Both the position numbers and the translations under genes were made by a program. The notes under the pieces were generated by a model. The model was not told where the DNA came from, did no database searches, and saw nothing but the letters and a program-made list of their open reading frames with translations. Of a stretch of 64,000 nt of DNA, positions 1 to 12,800 are shown in pieces. Positions within the stretch are counted from its first letter, which is position 1; every line of letters starts with the position of its first letter. The DNA is from Acanthochromis polyacanthus (Eukaryota > Chordata > Actinopteri > Pomacentridae): positions 21,375,361-21,439,360 of the forward strand of contig NC_067120.1 of NCBI RefSeq assembly GCF_021347895.1, read 5' to 3'.

Positions 1-1976
1 GAGGATTTTCTCTGCATGTGAGAGGAAGAGCTATAGCTTTCACACAGTATGCTTCAGGTCGGATCCATCACTATGTTTTAAACTGCATTTGATCTAAACA
101 GGCATGAGAAGAGAGATGATCCAGCATGGAGATCTGATGAGAACAGTTGATAAAACATACAGCAGTCTTTTTCCTCTGTATTTGTGCAAGTCGACAAGTG
201 TGAGATCACTTTAAGCTGCATTTAAATCACTTTGGCTTGTTACTAGGCTACAGAAGGGTAAGTTTTACCCTGACAAATCAAAGTTTGTAGAGTTCATCTG
301 TGAATATTGCTGCTGCTATCGTTGAATGCATCCCACTGTGTGCTCTAGGAAGGAAATGTAAAGATAGGAGCCAGGAAGATTCTCTCCAGGCCTTTATGTA
401 ACTATATCCTCTAAAGTTTACAGTCATGTAACTGTTGTTATATTTAGTTTGTGTTTGTCTCCCAAATTTGGCTCTGGAGGGGAAACCACAAATAGATTGT
501 ACTCATTCATGCAAGAAAAGTGAGGTGAAAGATTGAAAGGTTCTGACACTGTTGGACATTGCTGTCAGACTCACACCCATTAAAAACAATTCCTCGCCTC
601 ACATCCACTCCCTCTGACGGCACAAAAATCAACTCTGACCCACTGCTGGATCTCAGTTCAAGAAACACCCACACATGAACTGTTTGGCTTGATACAATAA
701 AATGTTGGCCTTAATCTGCATTTAAGAGGAGGATTTCATGCATGGAGCCATCATGGGAATTTTCCCAGAACCTCTTAGGGATAGGCCAACAATGCATCTA
801 CCAGACTCAATCAAGAAAAGACATCACAGATTGAAGTTTAATTGGCACAACTAACTACTAGCCTGGGTGATTAAGAAGAAATAACACATGCAGACCCAAT
901 TCTAAGCAGTTCCTTAACAGAAGACAAATTTGTTTCTTTACGCTCCTTGAGACCACGTTTCAGTGTGTGGACGATTTTGAATAAAACAAACTTGATGTAT
1001 GTCACACATGTGATCAAAACTATCATTTATCTCTCTTATTTACACACTTATTATCATAGCCCCATTATTCTGGCAATTTTTATCGAAGCTAGCAGGGAAT
1101 AAAATACATATAAGTATCTGAAACTAAATTTGCGCTTTGGGTTCTGAGGGCCTGAGGTAGTTGTTCTCTTTGCCTATTTATAATCCAACCCTTTGTTTAT
1201 CACATTTAAAATCAGGATTTTGGTGAATTGAACTCATATGTAGCTATTTTCCATATTTAAAAAACAAACAAAACACACAAAGCACAAGTTTGTACAGGCA
1301 GTTAATCTGAAGGCAGAATGTTCACATGTGCTCATTCTAATCTAATATCAATTCATCACATATGGAAAGAAATTTCACCTGTGATAATTTAACACTCAAT
1401 ATGGGACATGAAACCTAAACTTTAGTAAGGAATTCGGGTCTATTAATCACTGGTGGAAGAAGTAGTGGAGTCGTACTTGGCAAATTAGTCCACTGGTTTC
1501 TTGCAGCTCTTTCAGATGCTTTGAGCCAGCATTACTGTTTAGTTTGTCCAAATGGAGGCAGAATATTTGAACACAACACTGACATGTGTTTAACTTTTTC
1601 ATATGGCAAACTACTTAGGAAGCTGCTTCTTTTCATTATTATTCATTTGAAGCTGCTTTTGAGTCCACAGAGTGAATATAAATCTTCTTTCTTAAAGCTC
1701 TGTTTCTTGTCCCCACCATCTACTGAGGGGACATTTCTTGCTCTTGAGCTGACAAATGTTCCATTACCTTTAACAGATATATGTAACAGGTTTTTTTTTT
1801 ACTGACAACAGCTGCCTGCTACCCAGTGACCTATGAAAACATGGAAAGAGCACCAAAAAAGACGTGGGTGAATCACTAAGTAATGAGCTGAAACCCGTTA
1901 AAAAGCCCTACAGAGCTGAGGGGAGCAGTAGATTTACACCGAACAATAATGCAAATCCAGCATGTTATATTGTACT
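1..1976. other. Intergenic, nothing recognised
   Basis: AT-rich DNA upstream of mfge8. I see no conserved coding exon, RNA gene or clear repeat family. The short ORFs here have no recognisable domain. Confidence 0.5.
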
Positions 1977-2456
1977 ACACTGCAAAAACTCAAAATCTTA
2001 CAAAGTCTATTTGTCTTATTTTCAGTCAAAATGTCTTATCCCACTTGATTTAAGAAAAATTCACTTAACAAGTGACATTTCAGCAAGATGGAGGGACTTA
2101 CTTTAAGACAATGCATCTTTAATATCTTGTTAAGTCAAACAATCTTGAAATTATCTTGTTTTGAGTTGTATTTCACAAGGAAACTCAAAATAAGTTTAAT
2201 ATATCTCAAATTAGGAGGTTACATGAAAGCAAAAATCTATTTTTGAGTGAAAACTGTATTTTTTTAGCATATCTGGCTTATTTTATGATACCTAAGCTTG
2301 ACACCTAAAATATAGCTGAAAATAAGCTTTCCAAGCTAAGTTTAAGATCTCAATATTCTAAATATCATATCTTATTTCAAGAAATCTTACCAAGTCATTT
2401 TTCACTTGTTCTACTGGCAGATTTTTTCACTTATTTCACGGTAAAAGTGCCTTGAA
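1977..2456. mobile_element. Truncated non-autonomous DNA transposon (MITE-like)
   Basis: The left end reads cactgcaaaaactcaaaatc, which I recognise from memory as the terminus of a widespread fish MITE. The interior has the usual AT-rich 'ctt gat ttaag / caagaaatcttaccaagtc' type repeats. The expected right terminus, a reverse complement of the left end, is missing after about 2456, so the copy is truncated. No coding capacity. The family name is uncertain. Confidence 0.5.
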
Positions 2457-2522
2457 CTGACATGGCAGCATCCAGCAGGCCAACAGCTTGTTGTCATCTT
2501 TCTCATGCTCTTGTGACATCAT

Positions 2523-2637
2523 CCATCCATCCATCCATTCTCTATACACCGCTTTATCCTCACTAGGGTCGCGGGGAGTGCTGGAGCCTATCCCAGCTGA
2601 CTCGGGCGAAGGCAGGGGACACCCTGGACAGGTCGCC
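2523..2637 (-). mobile_element. 5'-truncated tRNA-headed retroposon, copy A
   Basis: Only the ATCC-repeat tail and about 95 adjacent bases are present. The body matches copies B-E (ctttatcctcactagggtcg, cagctgactcgggcgaaggc). It is flanked by a perfect 12-bp direct repeat, TTGTGACATCAT at 2511-2522 and 2638-2649, as expected for target-primed retrotransposition with 5' truncation. Confidence 0.85.
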
Positions 2638-2793
2638 TTGTGACATCATGTCATTAAAAAAAAAGATAAATAAAAAGCCTTTTAAGGTGGTCTTTTGTAA
2701 TCACTGCTCATAAAGAAAGTCTGTGTAATGGTCACACTATCTGACCAAAAAAAAAAAAGTAAAGCCACACCTGATTAGAGTTTGGATGAATTC

Positions 2794-3178
2794 ATCCATC
2801 CATCCATCCATCCATCCATCCATTTTCTATACACCACTTTATCCTCACTAGGGTTTCGGGGGGTGCTGGAGCCTATCGCAGCTGACTCGGGCGAAGGCAG
2901 GGGACACCCTGGACAGGTCGCCAGTCTGTCACAGGGCTACATATACAGACAAACAATCACACTCACATTCACACCTACAGGCAATTTAGAGTAATCAATT
3001 AACCTCAGCATATTTTTGGAATGTGGGAGGAGGCCAGAGTGCCCGGAGAAAACCCATGCATGCACAGGGAGAACATGCAAACTCCATGCAGAAAGATCCC
3101 AGGCCCACCCCAGGATTTGAACCAGGGATCTTCTTGCTGCAAGGTGAAAGTGCTAACCACTACTTCACTGTGCAGTCC
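2794..3178 (-). mobile_element. tRNA-headed retroposon with ATCC tail, copy B
   Basis: Full-length copy of about 385 bp. Read on the minus strand it starts with a tRNA-like head (box-A-like gtagtggttagcac, box-B-like ggttcaaatcc) and ends in an ATGG/ATCC tetranucleotide run. It is flanked by TGGATGAATTC (2783-2793) and TGGATTAATTC (3179-3189), an 11-bp target duplication with one mismatch. Confidence 0.85.
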
Positions 3179-3559
3179 TGGATTAATTCAGTGGTTGAGA
3201 ATTTCTTACCAGTTGAGCACTTTTGTGCACAGACCATTTGCATGCTGTGTTTATATTCTTGTTTAGTGTGGTGACTCTTCTGTGCACAGTCTTATTACCA
3301 TTATTGGTATTGAAAATATGAATGCTGCTTCAACTAAAATGCATGGAAACAGTGAACTGGTTCATTGCCAACGTCATGGATCCATTATTTATCTTCCAGG
3401 GATTTAATACTGCAGATCTTAATCAAGTTATTGTATTTAATGCATCCCATTAACCAGCAGAGTATCTTGTACTTCCAGGATAATTTACTGCCCTCAGTGA
3501 CAGTTTTTTTTGTCAGTAACAGAGCGGCTGAGGGGGCAGAGTTTCAATTAAATGCCAGG

Positions 3560-3746
3560 CTGTGATTGGCTGAGAGCAGAGGCGCACGTGCTCCGTGTCT
3601 CCGCCTGCTGCTGGGAGTTTAGAGCCGCACAACAAGCTCGAGCCGCCGCAGCAGTAACGTTCACATCTTCGCTGAGCTCCAAGCGACCTGTCGTCCCTCA
3701 GAGCAAATCGACTACAGACTATTAACAACCGACAAAACCAGCAGCT
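3560..3746 (+). promoter_or_regulatory. mfge8: mfge8 proximal promoter / 5' UTR region
   Basis: GC-rich 187 bp just upstream of the start codon. It contains an inverted CCAAT box (gattggc, 3564-3570) and a CACGTG E-box (3585-3590). No convincing TATA box is visible, and the transcription start cannot be placed from sequence alone. Confidence 0.4.
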
Positions 3747-3816
3747 ATGAAAGAGCAGACGCGTTTCTTCCTCTGGCTGCAACTTTTCACAGCTTGCCTG
3801 GTGTTTGGGGTTAACG
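3747..3816 (+). CDS. mfge8: mfge8 exon 1: signal peptide
   Basis: Encodes the start Met and a hydrophobic core ([16 protein letters not shown]), typical of a secretory signal peptide. Donor gtaagt at 3817, phase 1. Joining to exon 2 gives ...VNG-DYC, so cleavage just before the first EGF domain is likely. Confidence 0.93.
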
Positions 3817-6800
3817 GTAAGTTGCCCGTTTTTCAGTTGTTTACAGTTGGCCGTTAGCGTCCCGCACCGTCGCTGCTTCAGTTGTCTTGGTGGATGTTGC
3901 TCACTAAAGTTGCTTCTTCTCTGTGTCTTTTCTCACTCTTTTGAAATTTGTTCAGGGGGCAAGTAGCTGTTGAATTTCTTAACGCTTCGGTGTGTTTTTT
4001 ACTCGCTGAGTGTGTGGTATGTGGTGATTTAATCACTGCTTGGCACAAGTGGCACCGTCAATTCATCACCCAAGTAACGGAGCGGTGGGCATTTGTAGGT
4101 GCACAAGTTCCAGCTCCTCTTGAATAAGTAGACCAGACGTGTGGGAATGTGTGAACTGGGACTCTGTTTGGTTCTGAAACTGCAAAAATAGGCAGCTGTG
4201 TGTTGAGGACCATCACTCAATTCAAGAAGACAGAAAAATAACAGCACTTAGAAGCTTGTTTTTTCGCATTATTTTGATCAGACATTCCTGTTACGTCTGA
4301 ATATATCGTTTCAGAACCCAAAGGTTGTGTAGTACAGAGCGACCTCTTTCAAGAAGCCCTACACATGTAGGCTAGCTATTGTATTTCTCCAGTATTAACC
4401 TCTTGCCAGTGGCGCCAGGCTTTGTTTGCATTTCCATGCATCAAACACATTTAGGCTGATGGACAAAAGGCAAAATGACCTGACTCGTTTGCCTTCGTTT
4501 CTGCTCACACACCAAGGGAATGAAATCACATGTCACACAAGTGTTTTCCTTGGTCTGATGTATTTTCCAGTTGTGAAAATGTTCCACTCTTTGCTTATGG
4601 AAAAAAGAGGAGATTGCATAACTTGGGCTAGTGGTGTGTAAAAGACAACTTGTATGTTTCTTTTCAGATGAAACTTGTGACTATCTATTTGATAAACAAT
4701 AAATTACTGACCATAATACTGACCATTCCCCTTTAAAGATCAACCTTTATTATCAAATCTCAGGCACATTTTATGTTATTCACAGGTTTATTTCAAAATG
4801 TGCAGCACAACTTAATACAAAATGAAGAATTAATGCTCAAGTTAAATCATAGGACTGCTTGAGATTAAAGTAGGCCTTTGACACATTGCTCATGACATTT
4901 TATTAAAATACTTTCAATCAATTCCTTTAATTGACAAGACTATAGATTATTGAATTTTGAGTCGTGTGCAGTGCACGTGGTTTCCAGTGCTTGTTTTGAT
5001 TGACTGTATTGGCAAACTACAGGCTGCACATGCAAGTGGCTTCATTATGAGACAGCGAAAGATTTCTTCAGTTTAGAATTTAATAGAGATATTTTACTGG
5101 GAACTCCGTAAAATAAACACCTTTTTTTTCCCCCTCCAGAGAAGCCAAACTGAATGACTGATACACTGAAACTAATCTATTCCACTTAGATTTTCATTAT
5201 GTTACATTTATTTTCCCTTGTGCAACATTGCATGAGGGTTTGATGCACTTCTGTACCTCTTCTCAAAAAATAAAACCTGAAAAACAGTGCAACTTGGACA
5301 GAAGAGTGCTTCCAAGCGTGTTTCTTCCTTGAGGCTCAGGGACGGGACAGCCGTGGAGAATAGGTGTGGTTACTCTGACCACAACGTTGAGTCACTTTTC
5401 CGGATGGATCCGCCAACACAGACATGCCAGTGAACTTCCACCCACAACAGCGCTTGCTGAGTCCTTTCCACACATCCACGCTGCCAAAGAGGTGGTGGTG
5501 GGAGGGGGGTGGGACACACGACTTGTTGCTGCTGTGTCATGCAAAGTGTTTACAGAGCATTTTAAAAGCTGTAAGGATATTCCCCTGTGTTTTACCTGAT
5601 TTGGCTCAATTCAGCAGGTTCTAGTTGCTTGTCCTCTCTGTTAGCTGGTGAGAAGAGAGAAATGGAAAATGGTGCTCTGTGTCAGGGCTGAGGCAGTCTT
5701 TTCTCACAACAAGACCACTTAGGGTAGCTGAGTGAACTAGGGCTAAATATAGCCAGACGCTCGGCCAATGGCATGGCTTGAGCGTGTGTATCTGTATAAT
5801 TTGTGCTTGCAGGCAGGTGGATGTGAACATTTCTCTGTCTAAATTGGTGCAGATTTAGCAAGTGAGTTGATAAATTCTTGCAATGCTTGAAGGTTTGGAT
5901 ATTCTGCAAAATGCTGAATACAACGAATTTGTATGATCTGAAAATGCTACACTTTGAAGCACGATTAGATTAGATGTTGACTTACACCATAAAATGACAT
6001 GCACTGTATACTTTGTTTTGTAAATATTCTATTCAGTACTGTATATCAAAACCCAATGACCTCGAAGACAAAGACTGGAATACAGCTCAAGTGATAACTG
6101 ACTGACTGACTGAAAATGAATGGGCAAAATGACCGATCATTTAATCAAAAAATAAAGAGTGACTTATTTGATAAAGACAGTAATTGCCAGAGTGGATTTT
6201 TCTGCTAGAATATTAACACAGTGAATTCTTGAGTCACTAAATTTGTGAATGTGTGAAGAAAATATCTGCGTCCATTGTCAAATCTAGCTCTTACCATCTG
6301 CCCTTATTGGGTCTTCCCCTCAGGCTTCTGTCTTCTTCAGCACTGATGACTTTATCATTGCTTTTCCCACCAAATCCCTCAGGACAGGACTGACTCTTTT
6401 TATTATTCCATTTGAATTTTGAATAGCTTCCTTAATCAATGTTTCATTGCAATATGGAGTATCTTCTAATTTGGGCAACTTTATTAGTGTCTGTCGCCCC
6501 ACTTTCCAATCTGTCATGTTGAATATTTTACACCCTGTCTTGTGAGCTTCAACACTGAGCCAAGGAGAAAATTGGCAGTGCTTGAAGTTCTGTGTTGTTT
6601 GTTTACACAAAATCTATGTGTTCATGTGAATGGAGAAAACAGGCAAAGGCAAATTGCTAACAGTACTGACATACAGGTAGAACCTCAGTTTAGACTGTGG
6701 TTGTCATGCTATTCTTAGCTCTGTTTCAGTTGTACTACTTCAGAGAAAAGCTTGTTATTTTGTTGATGGTGCGTGACTTTAGCGTGTATTTTTAGAGTCC

Positions 6801-9800
6801 TTTTTTTTTTTTTTTGAGCAGTAGCAGATGGCCGTGCTCTAGAGTAGCAATTGCAGATTACAGAAAGCTCACCTGCAGCTGGAGTCCCGCTGATTCTAAT
6901 GTTGAAAAAGCTCCGTTTATCGAAGGACTTATCAAACGGTTTCATTGTTTCAGTCTAACCCTAATAAACTCTCTCCCTGTTACACTTGTCCAGGTTCCCT
7001 CCTTCTCACATCTCCTTCATCAAATACTGCAGTTTGACAGTGGCAGATTGTCAGATCAGACTGAACACTACAGGTCTTACGTCTTCTTATTGTACTTCAG
7101 CACATCCTGAACAGTTTAACGAGGACTGGACAAGTGTGTGTGTTTGTGTGTGACGTAAGCTTCTCCCTTTGGCTTTCTGGAACACAGAGTTTCTATATTT
7201 GCTTGCTAGTCTTTTTGCCCCAGCATGCTGTTGTGTGCTTGACAGAGCAGAGGGCAGCGTGTTTACTGTTTCAAGGCCTCAGGACACATCAGATATGAGC
7301 ACTGATGCACGCGTATTTTACATTTTGTACATCCCCTTCAATTGTAGTGTTATCTTGAATTTTCTTCCATGCGAGTCTTTTTTTTTTTTTTTTTTTACCA
7401 TGCTATATCTTAAAAAAACAGCATCAGGCTCACTGTCTTAAAGCTCATTGGCCCTTCCACCCCTGACCTCTCAGGTCTGAAAAACTGAAGCATCTCACAC
7501 TTGACTCTGCTCTGGTAGGAATTTCTTACTCTCAATCATAGCAACCTTAAATAAAACACCACGCTGGATATGTGGCCCAGATTAGTCTAAATGTGTATCA
7601 GTATAGGGTTTAGAAGCTTGGGTATGAATGCAAGGTTCTCACCAGGATTTTTTTACAGCGTAACGGCAGGTCCTCCTGCACGCACACGCGCATGCGCAAT
7701 AGCCTTCATTAAATCTCGCAAGCGGCCGGCCCAGATGTCAGCTAATGAACGTCACGCAGATGCTCCAAATGCTCGTGATTTAGGTCACGATTCACCATAC
7801 ATGGCATCACGGAAACAACTGAGACATGCTAATTGTAACCCTTAGGGATGGGTATCGTTAGGATTTTTATGAATCCGATTCCGGTTCTGCTTATCGATTC
7901 CGGTGCCAAACGATTCCTTAATACGATTCCAAAATAGTAAAAAAAATAGAAGGTCAATAGTTTATTTAACTAAAGTAACTTTATTCCTTTACCTTTAGGA
8001 AAACTGTAAACAAAAATAAAATGTGCTACAATACTAAACTGTATTATGCAAGTTTTCTAGTATCAATTTTTTTTTATTTGATTCTACAAACTTAGGCCTC
8101 ATCCATTTCCAACCCAAATCACACTGTTTTGTTGTTAGGAAATCAGTAATACAGTGTCGCAGTGGCAGAAATACACAAATACAAGAGCTGAAAATATTTC
8201 AAATGAATACAGAATGCCTGTATTGTGTTTATTTTATTTGTCTTGATTTAATTCTATACAAATTCAACCGTTTTATAGTTTGCATGTCATTGACGTTTGC
8301 AGGGAAATATAAGCCTACACAAGACGAAATACTGTATTTTTGCCACAGGATTTAGGATGGAAATATGCGACGTTACATTATTTAACTTACCTGAATGACG
8401 GAGACTCGACAACCGAGAAAGGATGTAGTCCTTTCACTACAAACTTGGTTACCGCACGGTGACACTCGTCAGCTTTCTCTTTTGTCAGCCTCCTTTTCGC
8501 CAACGTGAACGGTGTCTCTTTTGGGGCTGCTGGCAAGGTGCTAACGCTGCTTGTAGCAACATTAGCACTGGCTGTGTCGGTCCGCAGAAGATCGAACACT
8601 GTACAGTCTTTCAGCTCGATGCCATGGAGTCGTAAATGTTTCGTCAAATTTGACGTGCAGCCTGTCTTACAGCTAATAAGCTTATGACATATGTTGCACT
8701 TTCCTTTTTCATCTCTTTGTCTTTCAAAATGAAGCCACACTTCAGAGCGTTTCCCATGGTCCATAGTTAGCAAAGTTTCTCCAGTGTTGTTTTTTTTTCC
8801 TTTACGTGACTACGTCACACATATAAGTCCGTCCAAGAACCGAAAAGCAGAACCGAAAGTAAATATTTTTTATGGGTACCCAGTACCCGCCGATTTTGAT
8901 TCGGTTCCTACTTAGAACCGAATTTCGATACCCAACCCTAGTAACCCTGGGATTGGAAGCGACTCTTAGTTTTAGACGGGAACGGGTCAATCGACAGGAA
9001 AGTACAGCTGAGGTGGGGAGACAGAAATTAACCTAGATAGGCACCCAGTCGATAAAAACAAACGCACATGGCGTTATCTGTCAAAATAACAGCGTAGCGG
9101 CCCTAATCACAGCGTAATCTTTTAAACTGACAGCGTAACGGGCCGTTACGCTGAAATGCGCTGGCGAGAACCCAAGAATGCATGCAGTCATACATCTGCT
9201 TTTTGTGTTTCGGTCTTGTGTATTTTTTTTTTTTCGATGAGATTCGTTTAAATTCAAATGGAAATACAAATTTGTCATCCTGAAACAATAAAAATTATGT
9301 TTTTTTTTTAAAAAAAGGGAAATTTAGATGTGTATCTTTTTGTTTGCAATTACTCAGTATTATGGAGTGGATATATCAAGTCATTACATATTTTACTTTG
9401 TAAGCTCATTCAAATTAAATCAGTTGCTTTCCATAGTTCTGTCCAATCAACTAAATCCCTCAAAACCTTCTTAAACTGTCCAAGTGTATTACATTTTTGT
9501 CAACCCCCAATTTGCTCTACATCATTTGTGATTACTCAAGAAAACTTCAAATGAAAGACATTTTTTCCCCATGGATTCCCATATATATTTTTCATATGCA
9601 GCAAATACCATGCTTTGTCACTCTAAAACCCAGTAGCCCCCAGAAATAGTGATGTTTCGCCTGCACACTGATGCCACTATGAGTTTTATTTTGCCTTTGC
9701 GCTTTTTGTCTAAACTGTGCTGCATTAACTGTCCTCAGATCATCCTCTCCAACCCCTTTTGTCCTGAAAAGGCTCCCCAGTCTTCATCCTCAGTCATGGC

Positions 9801-12800
9801 ACGCAGCCCTTAAAGGATTTCTTCGAGCAAGTTTAACTACACAGCCCTGAGGTGTTACTCTTTTGTTGTAATGTCTTCTCAGGTAATTCAGATTGCTAGT
9901 TTCTCGTAATGACTTGAACGACTGAAATTTGTTTGAAGCAAACATTTGACTTATCATGAAGACTAACTCCAAATCCATTTCCCTGCAGCCAAATCATCCA
10001 TCCATTCTCCATCCATTCTCTATACAACGCTTTATCCTCGCTAGGGTCGCGGGGGGTGCTGGAGCCTATCTCAGCTGACTCGGGCAAAGGCAGGGGACAC
10101 AAAGGACAGGTCGCCAGTCTGTCGCAGGGCTACATATACAGACAAACAATCACACTCACATTCACGCCTACAGGCAATTTAGAGTGATCAGTTAACCTCA
10201 GCATATTTTTGGACTGTGGGAGGAAGCCGGAGTACCCAGAGAAAACCCACGCATGCACAGGGAGAACATACAAACTCCATGCAGAAAGATCCCAGGCCCT
10301 CCCAATCCTCCCAGGATTTAAACCGGGGATCTTCTTGCTGCAAGGCGAAAGTGCTAACCACTACATCACTGTGCAGCCCTGCAGCCAAATCACTGTCACT
10401 GAAATCAGTTCAAATATGAGCCTTGTTTTCAAAAGCTTTATGGGTGAAGTTACCCATTGTTAGTCAGTAGTCAGTATAATTATACTTTATCGGTAGAGCT
10501 AAACACTATAAAGCCTCCTGCTTAGTATTGTGTACTTTCTTCCTAATGCCACCAAAACAGCTTAGACCTCTGACGCTGTCCTCTGGTGTCTGACACTGGC
10601 GGTGGATCCTTTAGATACTGTGAGTTGGATATACATGGGATATACTATGATGTTGTACTCAATCCCAGCTGTGTCCTGATGTCCGACGCTCAAAATTTTT
10701 CAGATTCACGTACACCTTTTATCAGGGGGTCACTGTGGGGACTAAGTCATTATGTGAAGCTGCCTGTAACTGTTCTGTGTTTTTGTTCTGGCATGTTAAC
10801 CTCATTCATGGGCTGCGGCATCATGGGAAAAGCACAGACCATGACTCATAAGGAGTGAGAAAAGCACAATGCCCTGTGGAAATGGCTTTTCCTGCCAAAC
10901 ATAACTTCACATACCTTCCTAATCTGTCACTGTGGTTTAGACAAAGTGTGGCACCATGTTGGGCACTTTAAGCACTGGTGTAATCTTGACAAACTTCACA
11001 TAATATTTAGTGCTGCAAAATAGATATGTTTGTGCTTGTATCCTCAGATGACTCATAGCTCTGGTAGCTGTCCAGATTTTTTTTTTTTTTTTACAGATGA
11101 TATCAGTTTCTTTTTTTATATAATAATAAACAGATATACTGATAACGGTCATGTTGTTTTTGAAATGTAGTCTGTGTTTATAGGTCCTTGCTCACATCTA
11201 GTTAAAGTCCAGACAACTTTAACATGGCAAGGCTTGTTTTGATTGTGGTGCAGGCAGTTGTTGCAGAGGTCAGAGAGACCTGTGGACAACCAGCATTTAT
11301 ACGTGCAATCTGTGTATTCGGATTGCTGCAGCTGTTTGGGACTTTCCGTATCTGAGCAGCTGCAGCACCTTAAATAGTACCAAAAAATTAGAAAAACTGT
11401 CACATATACATCTACGATATCTAGCCTTGCAGATAGTTTGCGTTGGGCCTGTTGAGGTTTTAACATCCCCTATACACATCCCCTTTTGGATCCATTAGAA
11501 TTGTTGAAAACAAAGCATACTTTCCCATTGAGATTTCTCAATAAACTGAACTGAAACTCTGGCCAATCATTTCCCTTGAGCTAGAAAAGTGTACTTATAT
11601 GAAACTGTATGTGTCTGTCAGCTTTTCATGTAGAGGATGTCATGGAATAAGACTGGTTTTCCTTGAACGGGAACAGAACTGAGCAGGGAGGGGCTGCTGG
11701 TTTTACTGTCTTGACATTTTGTTTATGCCTTGTAACCCATCAAATCTCATTGTATTTCAAGGGCACTGTGGAAAGGTGTGAAAAGGGGGGAAATGTTTTT
11801 TCTATTGTTTCATGTAATTTAATACATATATGGCTTTAGCTTGTTTGATCACGGTCTCTTGGCGGACCACACGACCTGATACATCACTAATTTCATTTCC
11901 TCAGTAAATCCAGGCAGGCTCGTGGTTAAATTACCGTACCCTTCAGTCAGAGCACCACAAGCGACATTTACAGAAACGGCTAAATGACGTACGGTATCTG
12001 TCTAATGTTTCTTTTGTTTTTATCGTACAAGTCATAATTTTTCAGTCAGATTGTTCCAGTAAAATGTTCATTCTCAGAGTCATTTGTTCAGCATTGTTTT
12101 CTTTTGGCACTAGCAAGGCTTTCTGACGGGAGCTGTCTGCCAGTGTAGGAAGGGAGGTTGTGTTACTATTCAAAGGTAAACAAGCTGCAACTTTTGGATA
12201 AGAATGTGTTGGCAGTGCCAGGCACGCCTGTTGCTGTAGAATCCCATGAGATGTGAAAGCACTTGAAGGCCATGGCACTGGATACAGCAGTGATAATACT
12301 TGGCATCCATGGGAAGTGCAGTTTGTTTGTGTATAAACAGCCAAATCCGATGTCTACAAAGCAAATCTCTTTCCTCCTCTTTCATCCTTCTCTCCCACTG
12401 AATATGATCCAGATGTGCCCTACATCTCCTTAATTGCTAATGAATAATAAATTGGATTCAAATTTTATACATTAGAAGTTAAAAATAGAAATGCTAAGTG
12501 CAATCCACCAACTATTTGCTGTTCATTTATTCCTTCATTTGTTTTTTTTCTCCGTTCTTTGTCTTCTGTTGAAAAGCAGTTACTGTTTCTCTGTTGGCCA
12601 GAGTTTGCACTGAATAAACTACTCAAAGTGCTCTCATCCCTGAGTGTTTTTTTAGGAATACATTAGGGTGTGTGTGTCTATGTACAAAAGACAATGTCTT
12701 TTCTTAGTCATCCAGGTCATGGTAATCCTAGAAGCTTCAGTAAAATCCAGCCATACTGCTGTTTTAGTTTCTTGAAGACGTTTCACCTCTCATCCAAAAG

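Larger units (their letters stand above)
7632..9173. mobile_element. Outer DNA transposon with inverted termini, interrupted by a hAT
   Basis: The left end (aaggttctcaccag ... acagcgtaacgg) and the reverse complement of the right end (gggttctcgccag ... cagcgtaacgg) form imperfect terminal inverted repeats. Flanks ATGAATGC (7624-7631) and AAGAATGC (9174-9181) look like an 8-bp target duplication with one mismatch; the exact edge is uncertain by about 1 nt. A short palindrome (cagcgtaacgg/ccgttacgctg, 9131-9153) lies near the right end. No coding capacity apart from the inserted hAT. The superfamily is not certain. Confidence 0.6.

Noticed and set aside
6320..6610. 96-codon minus-strand ORF in mfge8 intron 1
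   Set aside because: No recognised domain, no splice context and no similarity I can recall; likely chance.
12042..12385. Two overlapping minus-strand ORFs in intron 1
   Set aside because: Low-information composition, no motif, mutually overlapping; chance frames.
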